Positions 55,026 to 64,000 of a stretch of DNA of 64,000 bases are shown here, one piece after another. The stretch is from Mesorhizobium onobrychidis (GTDB taxonomy: Bacteria > Pseudomonadota > Alphaproteobacteria > Rhizobiales > Rhizobiaceae): contig NZ_CP062229.1 of NCBI RefSeq assembly GCF_024707545.1, forward strand, positions 4,383,501-4,447,500, in the 5' to 3' direction. Below the pieces are notes generated by a model. That model was given only the letters and a program-made list of their open reading frames with translations. It made no database searches and had not been told where the DNA came from. A program made the translations under genes and the position numbers. Every line of letters begins with the position of its first letter. Position 1 is the stretch's first letter.

Positions 55026-55463
55026 ATGACATTGGAACATGCAAGGGGCGATACGGTCGCCGAGATCAGCGGCGCCGCGCCGGCAGAAGATCTTGCAAGG
55101 GTGGCCGGGCGCGTGCGGCAACGAAGGCTGTGGACTTGCACCGAGAAGCGCGCGTTGGTCGACCTGGCGAGCGCGGCGGGATCGTCGGTGACCGAGGTCG
55201 CGGAAGCGTTCGGCGTAGCTCCGTCACAGCTCTATGCGTGGCGCAAGCAGATGGCCGGCGGCGAGCTCGATGCCGATCAGGCGATAGCGACCTTCGCACG
55301 CATCGAGGTGAGCGATCTGCCCGGTGTCGAACGCCCCGTCGCCGATTGCCCGGACCCGGCCGGCGGGATCGTCGTGGCCTTTCCGAGCGGCACGCGACTG
55401 CGCATTGACGGGAGCGTCGATCCGACAGCGCTGCGTATCGTTCTGGCGGAGTTGACCAGGTGA
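55026..55463 (+). CDS. tnpA: IS66 TnpA (helix-turn-helix accessory protein)
   Basis: 145 residues. Helix-turn-helix at VTEVAEAFGVAPSQLYAWRK, then an Ala- and Asp-rich tail (GIVVAFPSGTRLRIDGSVDP) typical of IS66 OrfA. Required with TnpB for transposition of IS66-type elements. Its stop overlaps the tnpB GTG (GTGA). Confidence 0.9.
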   Translation: MTLEHARGDTVAEISGAAPAEDLARVAGRVRQRRLWTCTEKRALVDLASAAGSSVTEVAEAFGVAPSQLYAWRKQMAGGELDADQAIATFARIEVSDLPGVERPVADCPDPAGGIVVAFPSGTRLRIDGSVDPTALRIVLAELTR

Positions 55464-55810
55464 TCACGGTGGTGCCGACCGACCGGATTTATCTGTGCTG
55501 CGGCGCGACCGATATGCGCCGCGGGATCAACAGCCTGGCGCGGATGGTGCAGCAGGTGCTCGCGCTCGACCCGCACACCGGCGCGATCTTCTGCTTCCGT
55601 GGACACAAGGGCCATATCATCAAGATTTTGGCGCATGACGACCAGGGGTTCTGCCTGTTCACCAAGCGGCTTACCGATGGTTGTTTTGCCTGGCCAACCA
55701 CCAAGGAGCAGGTCACCGTATCGCTCACCAAGGCGCAGCTTTCGCTGCTTTTGGACGGGATCGATTGGCGCCGACCGAGCAAGATTTATCGACCGCGTTT
55801 GGCTGGCTAA
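55460..55810 (+). CDS. tnpB: IS66 TnpB
   Basis: 116 residues from GTG. The sequence DRIYLCCGATDMRRGINSLA followed by FCFRGHKGHIIKILAHDDQG and FTKRL is the signature of the IS66 OrfB family. Accessory transposition protein of unknown biochemical role. Confidence 0.93.
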   Translation: MITVVPTDRIYLCCGATDMRRGINSLARMVQQVLALDPHTGAIFCFRGHKGHIIKILAHDDQGFCLFTKRLTDGCFAWPTTKEQVTVSLTKAQLSLLLDGIDWRRPSKIYRPRLAG

Positions 55811-55881
55811 TTTGGACGTTTCTTATTGATTTTGTGATGATTCTGCTTCCGTAACGAGGGTCTTTCGGGTATAGGTTTTGG

Positions 55882-57465
55882 GTGTCGGAACAAGCTCCCT
55901 CAACCGCAGATTTCTTCGCCCGGATCGCCCTTCTGGAAGCGGCCGTTTCTGCCCGCGACATCACCATCGCCGAACGCGATGAACAGCTGCGAAGAGAGCG
56001 CGCCGAGGCCGCACTTCGCATCCAGCGCCTGCAGCTGCAGATCGATCGCTTCAACCGCAAGGCCTTCGGCCGCTCGTCCGAGAAGCTGGGCCAGATGCGG
56101 CTCGAACTCGAAGATCTCGAGACCGATTTCGCCGCGAGCGTGCCCGATATCGAGCTGCCCATCGTCGCTGACACCGCCAAGGTTCGGGTGTTGCCGGTGC
56201 GCAAGCTCAATCCCAACCTGCCGCGCAAGCACGACGTTCGCGAGCCGTCTTGCGCATGTTGCCCGGGCTGCGGCGGCGATCTGCGCGCCATGGGCGAAGA
56301 TAGTGAGGAGATGCTCGATCTGGTCGCCCAGGCCTGGCAGGTGATGGAGACCATTCGACCTAAGTACAGCTGCCGGACGTGCGATAAAATCATCCAGGCG
56401 CCGGCACCAGTTAAGGCCATTGCACGCGGCAAGCTCAGCTATGCCGCGCTCGCCCATATCATGATGGCGAAGTGGGGCTATCATCTGCCGTTCTACCGTC
56501 AGGCCCAGATGATGGCCGCCAAGGGCGTCGATATCGAGCGTTCCACGCTTGCGCGCAGCGCCGGCTACGCCGCCGCCTTGCTCGACCCGATCTACAACCG
56601 CATCCGCGAGATCGGCCGTACCCGCACCAAGATTCATACCGACGACACGCGGCTTCCGATCTTGGTGCCCAGCGCCGGCAAGACGCACAAGGGCGCGCTC
56701 TGGGTTTATGTCGCCGACGACCGCAATTCGGGTTCGCAGGAGCCGCCGATCGCCTGGTATCGCGCCACCCTGGGCCGCGCCGGCGAGAGCGTGATGACCG
56801 AGCTCGCCGGATTTGCCGGCACCCTCCAGGCCGACGGTTTCAGCGGCTATAACCAGATCTACAAGGGCGGCGCCATTCGAGAAGCTGCCTGCCTGGCCCA
56901 TCTGCGTCGCAAGATATTCGACGTTCACGACAGCCAGCCGACCGAGCTCAGCACCACGGCCATGGCGGGTATCCAGGCGATCTACCGGATCGAGGAAGAG
57001 ATCCGGGGACTCCCGCCCGCCGAGCGATTGGCCGCACGACGAAGGCGCACCCGACCACTGGTCCGCGCGTTGCGACGACAGCTTATGCGCCAAGGCAAGG
57101 GTTTGTCGCGCCATGCCGATATCGCGAAGGCCTTCGCCTATGGCACCAAGCGATGGCGCGCGTTCAACCGCTTCCTCTACGATGGCCAGCTCGAGCCCGA
57201 CAACCTGATCGCAGAGCGGGCCATTCGTGGATTTACGGTCGGCAGGCGCAATTGGCTTTTCTCCGGCAGCTTCGCCGCGGCAGAGCGGTCAGCGGTCGTG
57301 CTCAGCATCATCGAGACCTGCAAGCTCTGCGGCGTCGATGCCGAAGCCTACATGGCCGATGTCACCGAGCGCATCCAGAACGACTGGCCAGCCTCGCGCT
57401 GGGACGAGCTGATGCCGTGGAATTGGGCGCGCCGCCAAGAGATGCCGCTCCCGTTGGCGGCATGA
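55882..57465 (+). CDS. tnpC: IS66 TnpC transposase
   Basis: 527 residues from GTG. Long N-terminal helical leader (about 10-75), zinc-finger region (CACCPGCGGDLRAMGED; YSCRTCDKI), then a DDE catalytic core: KIHTDDTRLPIL (first Asp), LQADGFSGYNQIYK (second Asp), LIAERAIRGFTVGRRNWLFS (Glu). All are in place, so the enzyme looks intact. The stop overlaps the next gene by 4 bases (ATGA). Confidence 0.95.
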   Translation: MSEQAPSTADFFARIALLEAAVSARDITIAERDEQLRRERAEAALRIQRLQLQIDRFNRKAFGRSSEKLGQMRLELEDLETDFAASVPDIELPIVADTAKVRVLPVRKLNPNLPRKHDVREPSCACCPGCGGDLRAMGEDSEEMLDLVAQAWQVMETIRPKYSCRTCDKIIQAPAPVKAIARGKLSYAALAHIMMAKWGYHLPFYRQAQMMAAKGVDIERSTLARSAGYAAALLDPIYNRIREIGRTRTKIHTDDTRLPILVPSAGKTHKGALWVYVADDRNSGSQEPPIAWYRATLGRAGESVMTELAGFAGTLQADGFSGYNQIYKGGAIREAACLAHLRRKIFDVHDSQPTELSTTAMAGIQAIYRIEEEIRGLPPAERLAARRRRTRPLVRALRRQLMRQGKGLSRHADIAKAFAYGTKRWRAFNRFLYDGQLEPDNLIAERAIRGFTVGRRNWLFSGSFAAAERSAVVLSIIETCKLCGVDAEAYMADVTERIQNDWPASRWDELMPWNWARRQEMPLPLAA

Positions 57466-58058
57466 GCGCGCTCGATGACATGGCGCTGTCGGACGAGGCG
57501 CTCGAGGCCTGGATGGCTGCCAAGACCAACCGCCCGCTGGTGCGGACCATGTCGGCGCTGGATGGCTTCGTAACGGCAGCGATCACCGGGCCGCGGTTCG
57601 CGGACCCGCAGGACTGGATGTGCCCGCTCATGGGGTTGCCGCGCGACGTTTTGGCCAAAGGCTCTGCAACCGATCACGCCGTATTTGCCAGCGTCGCCAG
57701 GATTCACAATCGGACCAACGAGACGCTCTTCGACAGACCGCAGGATTATGCGCCCCGATTCGCCACCAAGCCCAGCGGCGGCATCGATCCCCGGCCGTGG
57801 TGCCAGGGGTTCTACGCGGCCATGAATCTCAACATCAAAAGCTGGAAACGGCTACTCGACCTCAATAATCCCAATCACGGCCTGCTGCTGCCGATCCTGA
57901 TCTACTGCGTTGACAAAAAGGGCAGGCCCGTCCTCGGCAAGCCCAGGCCGGGGCCCGAGACCGCGCACATCATCGAGCACGAGGCGTACAAAGACATCGC
58001 CCTGGTCATCCCCGCCCTCCGCGAACTCCACTACGTCACCCATTACGACCCGGAGTGA
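57462..58058 (+). CDS. UPF0149 (YecA-like) family passenger protein of IS66
   Basis: 198 residues. MSALDGFVTAAITGPRFADP and WCQGFYAAMNLNIKSWKRLL match UPF0149/YecA-like proteins that many IS66 elements carry after tnpC. Some relatives have a C-terminal SEC-C zinc motif; this one has none. Role in transposition unknown. Confidence 0.85.
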   Translation: MSALDDMALSDEALEAWMAAKTNRPLVRTMSALDGFVTAAITGPRFADPQDWMCPLMGLPRDVLAKGSATDHAVFASVARIHNRTNETLFDRPQDYAPRFATKPSGGIDPRPWCQGFYAAMNLNIKSWKRLLDLNNPNHGLLLPILIYCVDKKGRPVLGKPRPGPETAHIIEHEAYKDIALVIPALRELHYVTHYDPE

Positions 58059-58266
58059 TCGGCGCCGGCGCGCCGACCAACAAGCCACCTGTCATCGGGC
58101 GATGAATATTCCCTGATTGTGGGCATCGAAAATTCCCTAGTTGGCGCTGCTGTCGCCAGTTCCGGGACGCGTCCCGGAACTGGCGGCTTTCGCTCCGGCG
58201 TCGATAGTCCGTCCCGATTTGATCGGAATCGGAGCGGCGCTGGTGGTCCAACTTGGAGAACTTCTG

Positions 58267-59493
58267 ATGATATTGGATCTACACCGTCAGGGCCTGTCCG
58301 TGACCGCGATTGCTCGGCGAACGGGCCGCGATCCCAAGACGGTCCGCAAATACATCGAGCGCGGGCTCGAACTTCCCGCCTATGGCCCGCGACAGGCGGG
58401 GCGGCCAAACAAGATCGTTCCCTTTGTCGACTATCTGCGCGAACGGGTCTCGGCCTTTCCCGATCTGAGCGCCGTGCGCCTGACGCGCGAGATTCGTGAG
58501 CGCGGCTATGACGGCGCCTACACCGCCGTGAAGCGCTTCGTGGCCGCAATCCGACCGCAGGAGCAGGTGCGTCCCTTCGAGGTGCGGTTCGAGACTCCGG
58601 CCGGATATCAAGCACAGATCGACTTCGCGCGCTTCGTCACCGAGTTCACCGACGCGCCGGGCGTGACGCGCATCGTCTGGCTGTTCTCGCTCGTGCTTGG
58701 CCACTCGCGCTACATCTTCGCCCGCTACGTCATGCACCAGGACCTGCAAACGCTGCTGCGCTGTCATATGCAGGCGTTCGACGCCATTGGAGGAGTACCG
58801 ATCGAGATCCTCTACGACAGGATGAAGACGGCGGTCACATAACGAAGGCCACATCATCTACAATCGCTCGCTGCTGGCGCTGGCCAAGCACTTTGGCTTC
58901 CAGCCCAGAGCCTGCCGGCCGTATCGCGCCAAAACCAAGGGCAAAGTCGAGCGACCATTCCGCTATATCCGCGAGGACTTCTTCCTGGCCCGCAGCTTCC
59001 GCAATCTCGAGGACCTGAACGAGCAATTGCGAGATTGGCTCGACACCGTCGCCAATGCTCGCCTGCACGGCACCACGCAACGCATCGTCAGCGAAGCCTT
59101 CGCGGCAGAGCAGCCGGAACTTCAACCTCTCCCGGCAGTTCCCTTCGACGCGCTTCTCAAGCTGGAGCGTCGCGTCAGCCATGATGGTCTCGTCTCGATC
59201 GGCGGCAACTACTATAGCGTTCCCGATCGCACCCGGCGACTTGTCGAGGTTCACCAGCTTGCCGACTGCATCCGCATCCTGGACGAAGGCCGGCTGGTCG
59301 CCAGCCATCCTGTGATCGAGGGGCGCCGCCAATATCGGATCGATCCTGCTCATCGTCAGGGGTTAGCTCGCCACGCCGCGAGGAAGACCGCCCCGGATAT
59401 CATCGTCGGCCGCCTCGGCGATCATGTCGCCCGGCGCTCGCTCGACTTCTATCAGGCCGTCGCCGAGCGACTGGCCGACGCGGGGAGCCGGTC

Positions 59494-59497
<4 letters not shown>
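58267..59497 (+). pseudogene. istA: IS21 transposase IstA, frameshifted
   Basis: From the ATG at 58267 the frame reads MILDLHRQGLSVTAIARRTG (helix-turn-helix) and continues through the first catalytic Asp (YQAQIDFARF) to EILYDRMKTAVT and a stop at 58842. The rest is in another frame: GHIIYNRSLLALAKHFGFQP, RAKTKGKVERPFRYIREDFF (Glu), through to 59497. About one indel near 58838 separates them. The element can no longer move by itself unless the shift is bypassed. Confidence 0.9.
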
Positions 59498-60347
<850 letters not shown>

Positions 60348-60509
60348 TCACCGAAACCTTCACCCGCCAGATAGGGAAAATTGGATGCCCACTTTTGCGG
60401 AAACTTCGGTGCCCATTGACACCACCTAACCATCAAGACGATTTCGGGAAAGGTGCCTTGGCGCATCGCTTACCGATTAGCCGCCGCTGCGCGATCAAAG
60501 GTGGCGTCA

Positions 60510-61136
60510 TTGAGTAAGCGTGCCAAGGTCAATGGCGGCCGGCTGGAGTTTCTTCCGCCGCAGATCCCGACTCGGGTCGAGCGGCCGCCTGAAGATGAGG
60601 GCTGGGTCCACGAGGCCAATCTCGACGGCTATCGAACGCAGATCATCATCGATAATGGCGGCGTGCGTCTTTACAGCAAGAACGGCCGTGACTGGACCAC
60701 GAAATACTGGCCCATCGCACTGGCCGTCGATCTGCCATGCCGGACTGCCATTCTCGACGGCGAGGTCATTGTGCCGGGCGAGCAGGGCGCTTCCGATTGC
60801 CCTGCGCTGGAAGCCGCGATCTGGAACGAGCCGAGCCGGCTGGTGTTCGTCGCGTTCGATATCCTCCATCTCGACGGCCGCGATCTAGACTCCTTGCCGC
60901 TGCTGCAGCGCAAGCAGGCGCTGTGGCAACTGGTTGAGCCTGGCCTCGGCAAGATCCAATACAGTGAGCATTTCGAGGGCAGTGCGCTGGCGCTCTTCCG
61001 CACCGTCGAGAAGATCGGGCTCAAGGGAATTATCTCGAAGCGCGCCGACAGCCGCTACAGGAGCGGACTGTCGAACACATGGCTGAAGGCCAAATATTTC
61101 GAAGAAGCCGATTTCCGAGTTGGGCGTCGTTTATGA
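60510..61136 (+). pseudogene. LigD-type ATP-dependent DNA ligase remnant, active-site Lys lost
   Basis: 208 residues. The ligase adenylation fold is recognisable (LDGYRTQIIIDNGGVRLYSK, AILDGEVIVPGEQG, RLVFVAFDILHLDGRDLDSL, KGIISKRADSRYRSG, TWLKAKYFEEADF). The catalytic motif KxDG, where Lys is adenylated, reads EANLDGYR: Asn replaces Lys. The C-terminal OB domain is missing and the frame shifts near 61118. It starts 36 bp after the IS66 right end. A non-functional relic; the same family appears again at 62350. Confidence 0.75.
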
Positions 61137-61290
61137 GCCAGGTACGGCTCCAATGGCCCTGATCGCTGCTCAAGGGGCGTCCTCACCGATTTGAGGATCG
61201 TGCAAGATTACCACCATAGGTATCCACGTTATGAAATAGCCAAGAAGAGATTCGCTCCGCTTGCGCGTAACCGGCCTGGGCGGGCGGACG

Positions 61291-61802
61291 CGACACGCAT
61301 ACCAATCTGGCGGAACAAATCATGATCATTCTCATTGTGGTGATCATCAAGGGAGATTGATCATGGGCGACCGGCACAACCCAAAAATCGAGGCACCGGC
61401 AAATGTCGAAAAGGACCCGGAAGATTGGATCAGCGGAGATGACCCCATGACCCCCGCACAAGCCTCCTATTTGAAAACTTTGGCCGAACAGGCCGACGAC
61501 CCTGACGCCTATGCTGACGGCCTCAGCAAGGCGGAAGCCTCTAAACGCATTGATGCACTCCGGGAGAAGTTAGGCCTGTAGTGCCCGCTCGTGGCTTTTG
61601 GTCTCCAGCGACGGGGAGCCGTTCCATCGAACCAGGCAGCGGCTCTGTCCAGTTTGTTACCGTGGTCTGGAGGCTTGCGGTGCTCTGTATTACGAATTGG
61701 GTGACTGCGGCGGCAAGCGTGGCGACGCCGAGGGAGATCAGCCCTAAGAGCGGTCGCGGCAGCCGCCGTGACGGCATTCTACTGCCGGCGCGCCTTCGCC
61801 AC
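61291..61802 (+). repeat. Duplicated block C, copy 2 (with 34330-34841)
   Basis: Almost identical to 34330-34841, in direct orientation 27 kb away. 61203-61258 also matches 33693-33750. Confidence 0.92.
61363..61581 (+). CDS. DUF3072 domain-containing protein (copy 2)
   Basis: 72 residues, apparently identical to the product of 34402-34620, with the same ribosome site. The lack of drift between the copies suggests a recent duplication or gene conversion. Confidence 0.85.
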   Translation: MGDRHNPKIEAPANVEKDPEDWISGDDPMTPAQASYLKTLAEQADDPDAYADGLSKAEASKRIDALREKLGL

Positions 61803-61942
61803 TGGCCAGACCGATTGTCGTAGCGAGATTTGTCCACGCCCTTCTTCCCAAACGGAGAATGCGTCCATTGCGGGCGAGAGTCCAGCGCGCGCGGCGCTTA
61901 CGCGGTCTGAAGCTGTTCGACAGAATTCGCGCCTGACAGAGC

Positions 61943-62263
61943 CTAGTGTTCGGTCGGCAGCGGCTCATGATTCGGGGAGATGATGATGCAGCACCTCACC
62001 AAGGTTTCTCCCACGTCGAATGTCTGGCCACAGACGGGGCAGAACTCGAAATGCCCTGCATCGTCGTTGGCAGGCGGCGCCTGCCCTTGATGCCGGTTGC
62101 GGGGTTGTCGGTTCGATCTCGTCTCACGTTGGTTGCTACCGCGCGCTTGATAGGGACGGCCCGACAGCCGCTGCGGGGTAGGCAACCGACCGGCGGGCCT
62201 AACCGGCGGGGTGTGGGCGTGTCCAGCCGGCTGGGACGAATAATAAGCCGTTTCATGCATCAT
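61943..62263 (-). CDS. Possible small protein ending in a zinc-finger-like motif
   Basis: 106 residues. The Arg-, Pro- and Gln-rich front is followed by GHFEFCPVCGQTFDVGETLV and NHEPLPTEH. The short CPVCG plus a late His pair resembles a family of small rhizobial zinc proteins, but the region between may contain two compensating frame changes (GEVLHHHL is readable one frame over). Start uncertain and ribosome site weak. Confidence 0.4.
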   Translation of the reverse strand: MMHETAYYSSQPAGHAHTPPVRPAGRLPTPQRLSGRPYQARGSNQRETRSNRQPRNRHQGQAPPANDDAGHFEFCPVCGQTFDVGETLVRCCIIISPNHEPLPTEH

Positions 62264-62349
62264 TGCTAATTTAGTAAAATGGTCACGTTCCGTTCCCCTA
62301 GCCGCCAGATCGGACGGACCTAGACTCGAATCCGTGCGTAAACCAGTGC

Positions 62350-62785
62350 GTGCCGCATGAAGCCAAATTCGACGGCTACCGCTCGCAAATCATCATCGAG
62401 GACGCTGGCGTTCGCATTTTCACCCGGAGAGGTCTTGATTGGACTGCCAAGTTACCGCGATCTGGCCGAGGCAGCCAAAGGTCTCAACGTACCGAACGGC
62501 ATCATCGACGGCGAAGTCGTCGTCTTGAATGATGCCGGCCTGTCGGATTTCGCGGCTTTGCGCAAGGCCATCACCAGGCGCCAGCACGACCTCTATTTCG
62601 TCGCGTTCGATCTGCTGCATCTCAACGGTCACGACTTGCGCGACACGGCGCTTGAGGATCGGCGGGAAATCCTGGCCGGCCTTATTGGATCTGACAGCCG
62701 CATCCAGTTCAGTGAGACAATACCAGGCGAAGCTAACGCGATCTATCATCTGATCGACACGGCCGGCCTGGAGGCGGTGGGCGCC
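62350..62785 (+). pseudogene. LigD-type DNA ligase remnant, second
   Basis: Starts inside the adenylation domain (HEAKFDGYRSQIIIEDAGVR, with the catalytic Lys present). One extra T near 62451 shifts the frame. It continues YRDLAEAAKGLNVPNGIIDG, EVVVLNDAGLSDF and DLYFVAFDLLHLNGHDLRDT, and ends abruptly near 62785 where the response regulator gene's 3' end begins. Neither N-terminus nor C-terminal half remains. Confidence 0.75.
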
Positions 62786-63165
62786 GGCCCCAGTGCCCTG
62801 TTGACAGCGTCGATCAACAAGGCGGCCGGAAACGGCTTGTGAAGGTAGGCGATACAACCTGCCTTGGCGCCTTGCTGTTCGAGGGCTGCATCGTCAACGG
62901 CAGTGATGAAAATAACCGGGAGACGGGACCCCGCATCTTTCAGCCGCTGCCGCAGTTCGATGCCCGACATACCCTCAAGATGGATATCGAGCACAAGGCA
63001 GCCGATCCGGCTCGTGGTGTCGCGGTGGAGAAAGGCTTCGGCCGACGAAAATCCCTGGGTCAGAAAACCATGTGCGTTCAGCAGCCGCTCAAGACTCGTT
63101 CGCATGCTGGAATCGTCTTCGACGACCGCCACCACCCTGCGCTGGTCGGCTTGCCGGGTCATCAC
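62746..63165 (-). CDS. Single-domain response regulator (FixJ-like receiver)
   Basis: 139 residues: a receiver domain only. Acidic pair VAVVEDDSSMRTSLERLL, phospho-acceptor Asp in GCLVLDIHLEGMSG, Thr in PVIFITAVDD and Lys in AYLHKPFP are all present. No output domain. Such stand-alone receivers shuttle phosphate or bind a partner protein. The kinase is not in the window. The 3' end overlaps the ligase remnant. Confidence 0.88.
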   Translation of the reverse strand: MMTRQADQRRVVAVVEDDSSMRTSLERLLNAHGFLTQGFSSAEAFLHRDTTSRIGCLVLDIHLEGMSGIELRQRLKDAGSRLPVIFITAVDDAALEQQGAKAGCIAYLHKPFPAALLIDAVNRALGPAPTASRPAVSIR

Positions 63166-63310
63166 CTTCCCGAATTTATTCTTCGGCTGTCAGCGGATAT
63201 GCGCGAGCACGACAATCACATATTAGTGAACCGGAATTAACCCCGCGCATAAAGCGGCCGCACCCAGACCATGATCCCGAACCGAAGGTCAGCGCGGGAT
63301 GTATCTGCCT

Positions 63311-63592
63311 CTATTGGTGGCCACCGAGCTCAAAGGCCATCTTGCAGAAGTCGCCATGCGCATCCCGAATGCCGTCCTCGTCGCAGTCCTTCATGATCCC
63401 GGCGCGATCCTCCTCCGCCGTCGCCGCCCACGCGGTCTTGAATTCCTCTTTCGACTTCAACGTCTTCATGTCGGCAGCGGTTTAGAAGGGCGCCATTTTC
63501 GTCGGCTCGTCGAGGATGCCTTCGCCAGCAAGTGCGGCGCCGGTCATCATCGGAAGCGCCATCGCGCCCATGCAAAGAATCTTGATTTTCAT
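63311..63592 (-). pseudogene. Small exported protein with an in-frame stop
   Basis: ATG at 63592 with AGGAGGA upstream. Signal peptide MKIKILCMGAMALPMMTGAA to LAGE, then GILDEPTKMAPF and a TAA (63482-63484) where the frame otherwise continues TAADMKTLKSKEEFKTAWAA, GIMKDCDEDGIRDAHGDFCK to a stop at 63311. The 93-codon frame is undisturbed apart from this stop, which is one base from TAC or TAT (Tyr). Either a nonsense mutation or a base-call error. Function unknown. Confidence 0.75.
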
Positions 63593-63740
63593 GATCATTC
63601 CTCCTGCTTGGTTGAGCCTCCCGCTTGGTTGAGATCTGCAGCCTACGCTAACTGAAACGCCGAACGACTCATATTGTTCTTGTGGGCAAAATTCCCCTTA
63701 TCAAGGCGGGGCGGTCGGTTCGGGTGATTTGGGTTTGACC

Positions 63741-64000
63741 CTAGTTCTCAGGCGAGATGGTTTGCGCCCTATCGGCTGATGCAAAGTCCATCGTGAACGG
63801 CTGCCCGCCGATCCCCTGGGCCAACAGGGGAGACAGTTCAACAGGTGTGCATCGATCCACTGCGTCCATGGCAGCAGCGACGAATTGCTGACGTGCTTTC
63901 TCGTCGCCGGCGACATTGATGAACGTGGCTTCTGGTGGACCAATCAGCGATCCATCGCTCTTGAGGCTGAAACTCAGCCTAACGGTGGAGTTTTTAGCGC
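63741..64000 (-). CDS. Periplasmic TolA/TonB-C-like protein, C-terminal part
   Basis: 86 residues of a frame that enters from the right edge. VRLSFSLKSDGSLIGPPEAT, then AMDAVDRCTPVELSPLL is the pattern of the short C-terminal domain of TonB/TolA-like and related envelope proteins. The N-terminal anchor lies outside the window. No neighbours are visible to refine the call. Confidence 0.55.
   Translation of the reverse strand, partial: AKNSTVRLSFSLKSDGSLIGPPEATFINVAGDEKARQQFVAAAMDAVDRCTPVELSPLLAQGIGGQPFTMDFASADRAQTISPEN

Overview
The window looks like a chromosome segment of a soil or plant-associated alphaproteobacterium of the order Rhizobiales, most likely Mesorhizobium. The DNA is GC-rich. 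It carries small families that are typical of rhizobia and especially of Mesorhizobium (DUF768, DUF982, DUF1127 and DUF3072 proteins), rhizobial palindromic interspersed repeats, and many two-component, cyclic-nucleotide and c-di-GMP genes. The genus is inferred from family content, not from a marker gene. I saw no rRNA, tRNA or CRISPR array.

Layout. 1-8.7 kb: a partial TerC-type membrane protein, an AraC regulator, an SRPBCC and a VOC protein ending in a strong terminator, a three-gene block of single-span membrane proteins convergent with a polytopic protein, a broken ParB/methyltransferase gene, and a class III cyclase with a CxxCH haem-type sensor domain. 9-17.1 kb: a recombinase remnant, then an operon read leftward (alpha/beta hydrolase of the proline iminopeptidase type, two permeases, a fused double ATPase, a peptide-binding protein). 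It is divergent from a LuxR solo carrying the M57/W61 substitutions of plant-signal-responsive LuxR proteins. A 16-bp imperfect palindrome lies before this operon and again before a second, frameshifted pip gene on the other side of luxR. 17.2-20.4 kb: a very large cyclase/AAA/repeat protein whose cyclase active site looks degenerate.

20.5-47 kb is an accessory zone of small genes, remnants and duplicated blocks. Remnants include haem peroxidase, IS1595, MATE, DUF768, DUF982, DUF899 and a large multi-frameshift gene. Intact islands within it are a GlxA-type regulator divergent from a methyltransferase, an IS630 element, a cardiolipin-synthase-like gene with an endonuclease/phosphatase-family partner, a small serine recombinase and a UbiE-like methyltransferase. 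At least four DNA blocks occur twice here or further right, which suggests past duplication and recombination.

46.3-54.6 kb holds the most interesting intact system: an AraC regulator, a PAS-GGDEF-EAL protein, then five tightly coupled genes. These are a kinase-like protein, a STAS-like domain fused to a methyltransferase, a membrane sensor phosphatase of the SpoIIE type, a second kinase-like protein (slr1658 type) and a stand-alone STAS-like protein (slr1659 type). This resembles SiaABCD partner switching, with an enzyme built into one of the switch proteins.

55-60.5 kb is an IS66-family element with an exact 8-bp target duplication, itself interrupted by a decayed IS21-family element with its own 5-bp duplication. 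60.5-64 kb holds two remnants of LigD-type DNA ligase, a second copy of the DUF3072 block, a single-domain response regulator, a gene with an in-frame stop, and the end of a periplasmic protein gene running off the edge.
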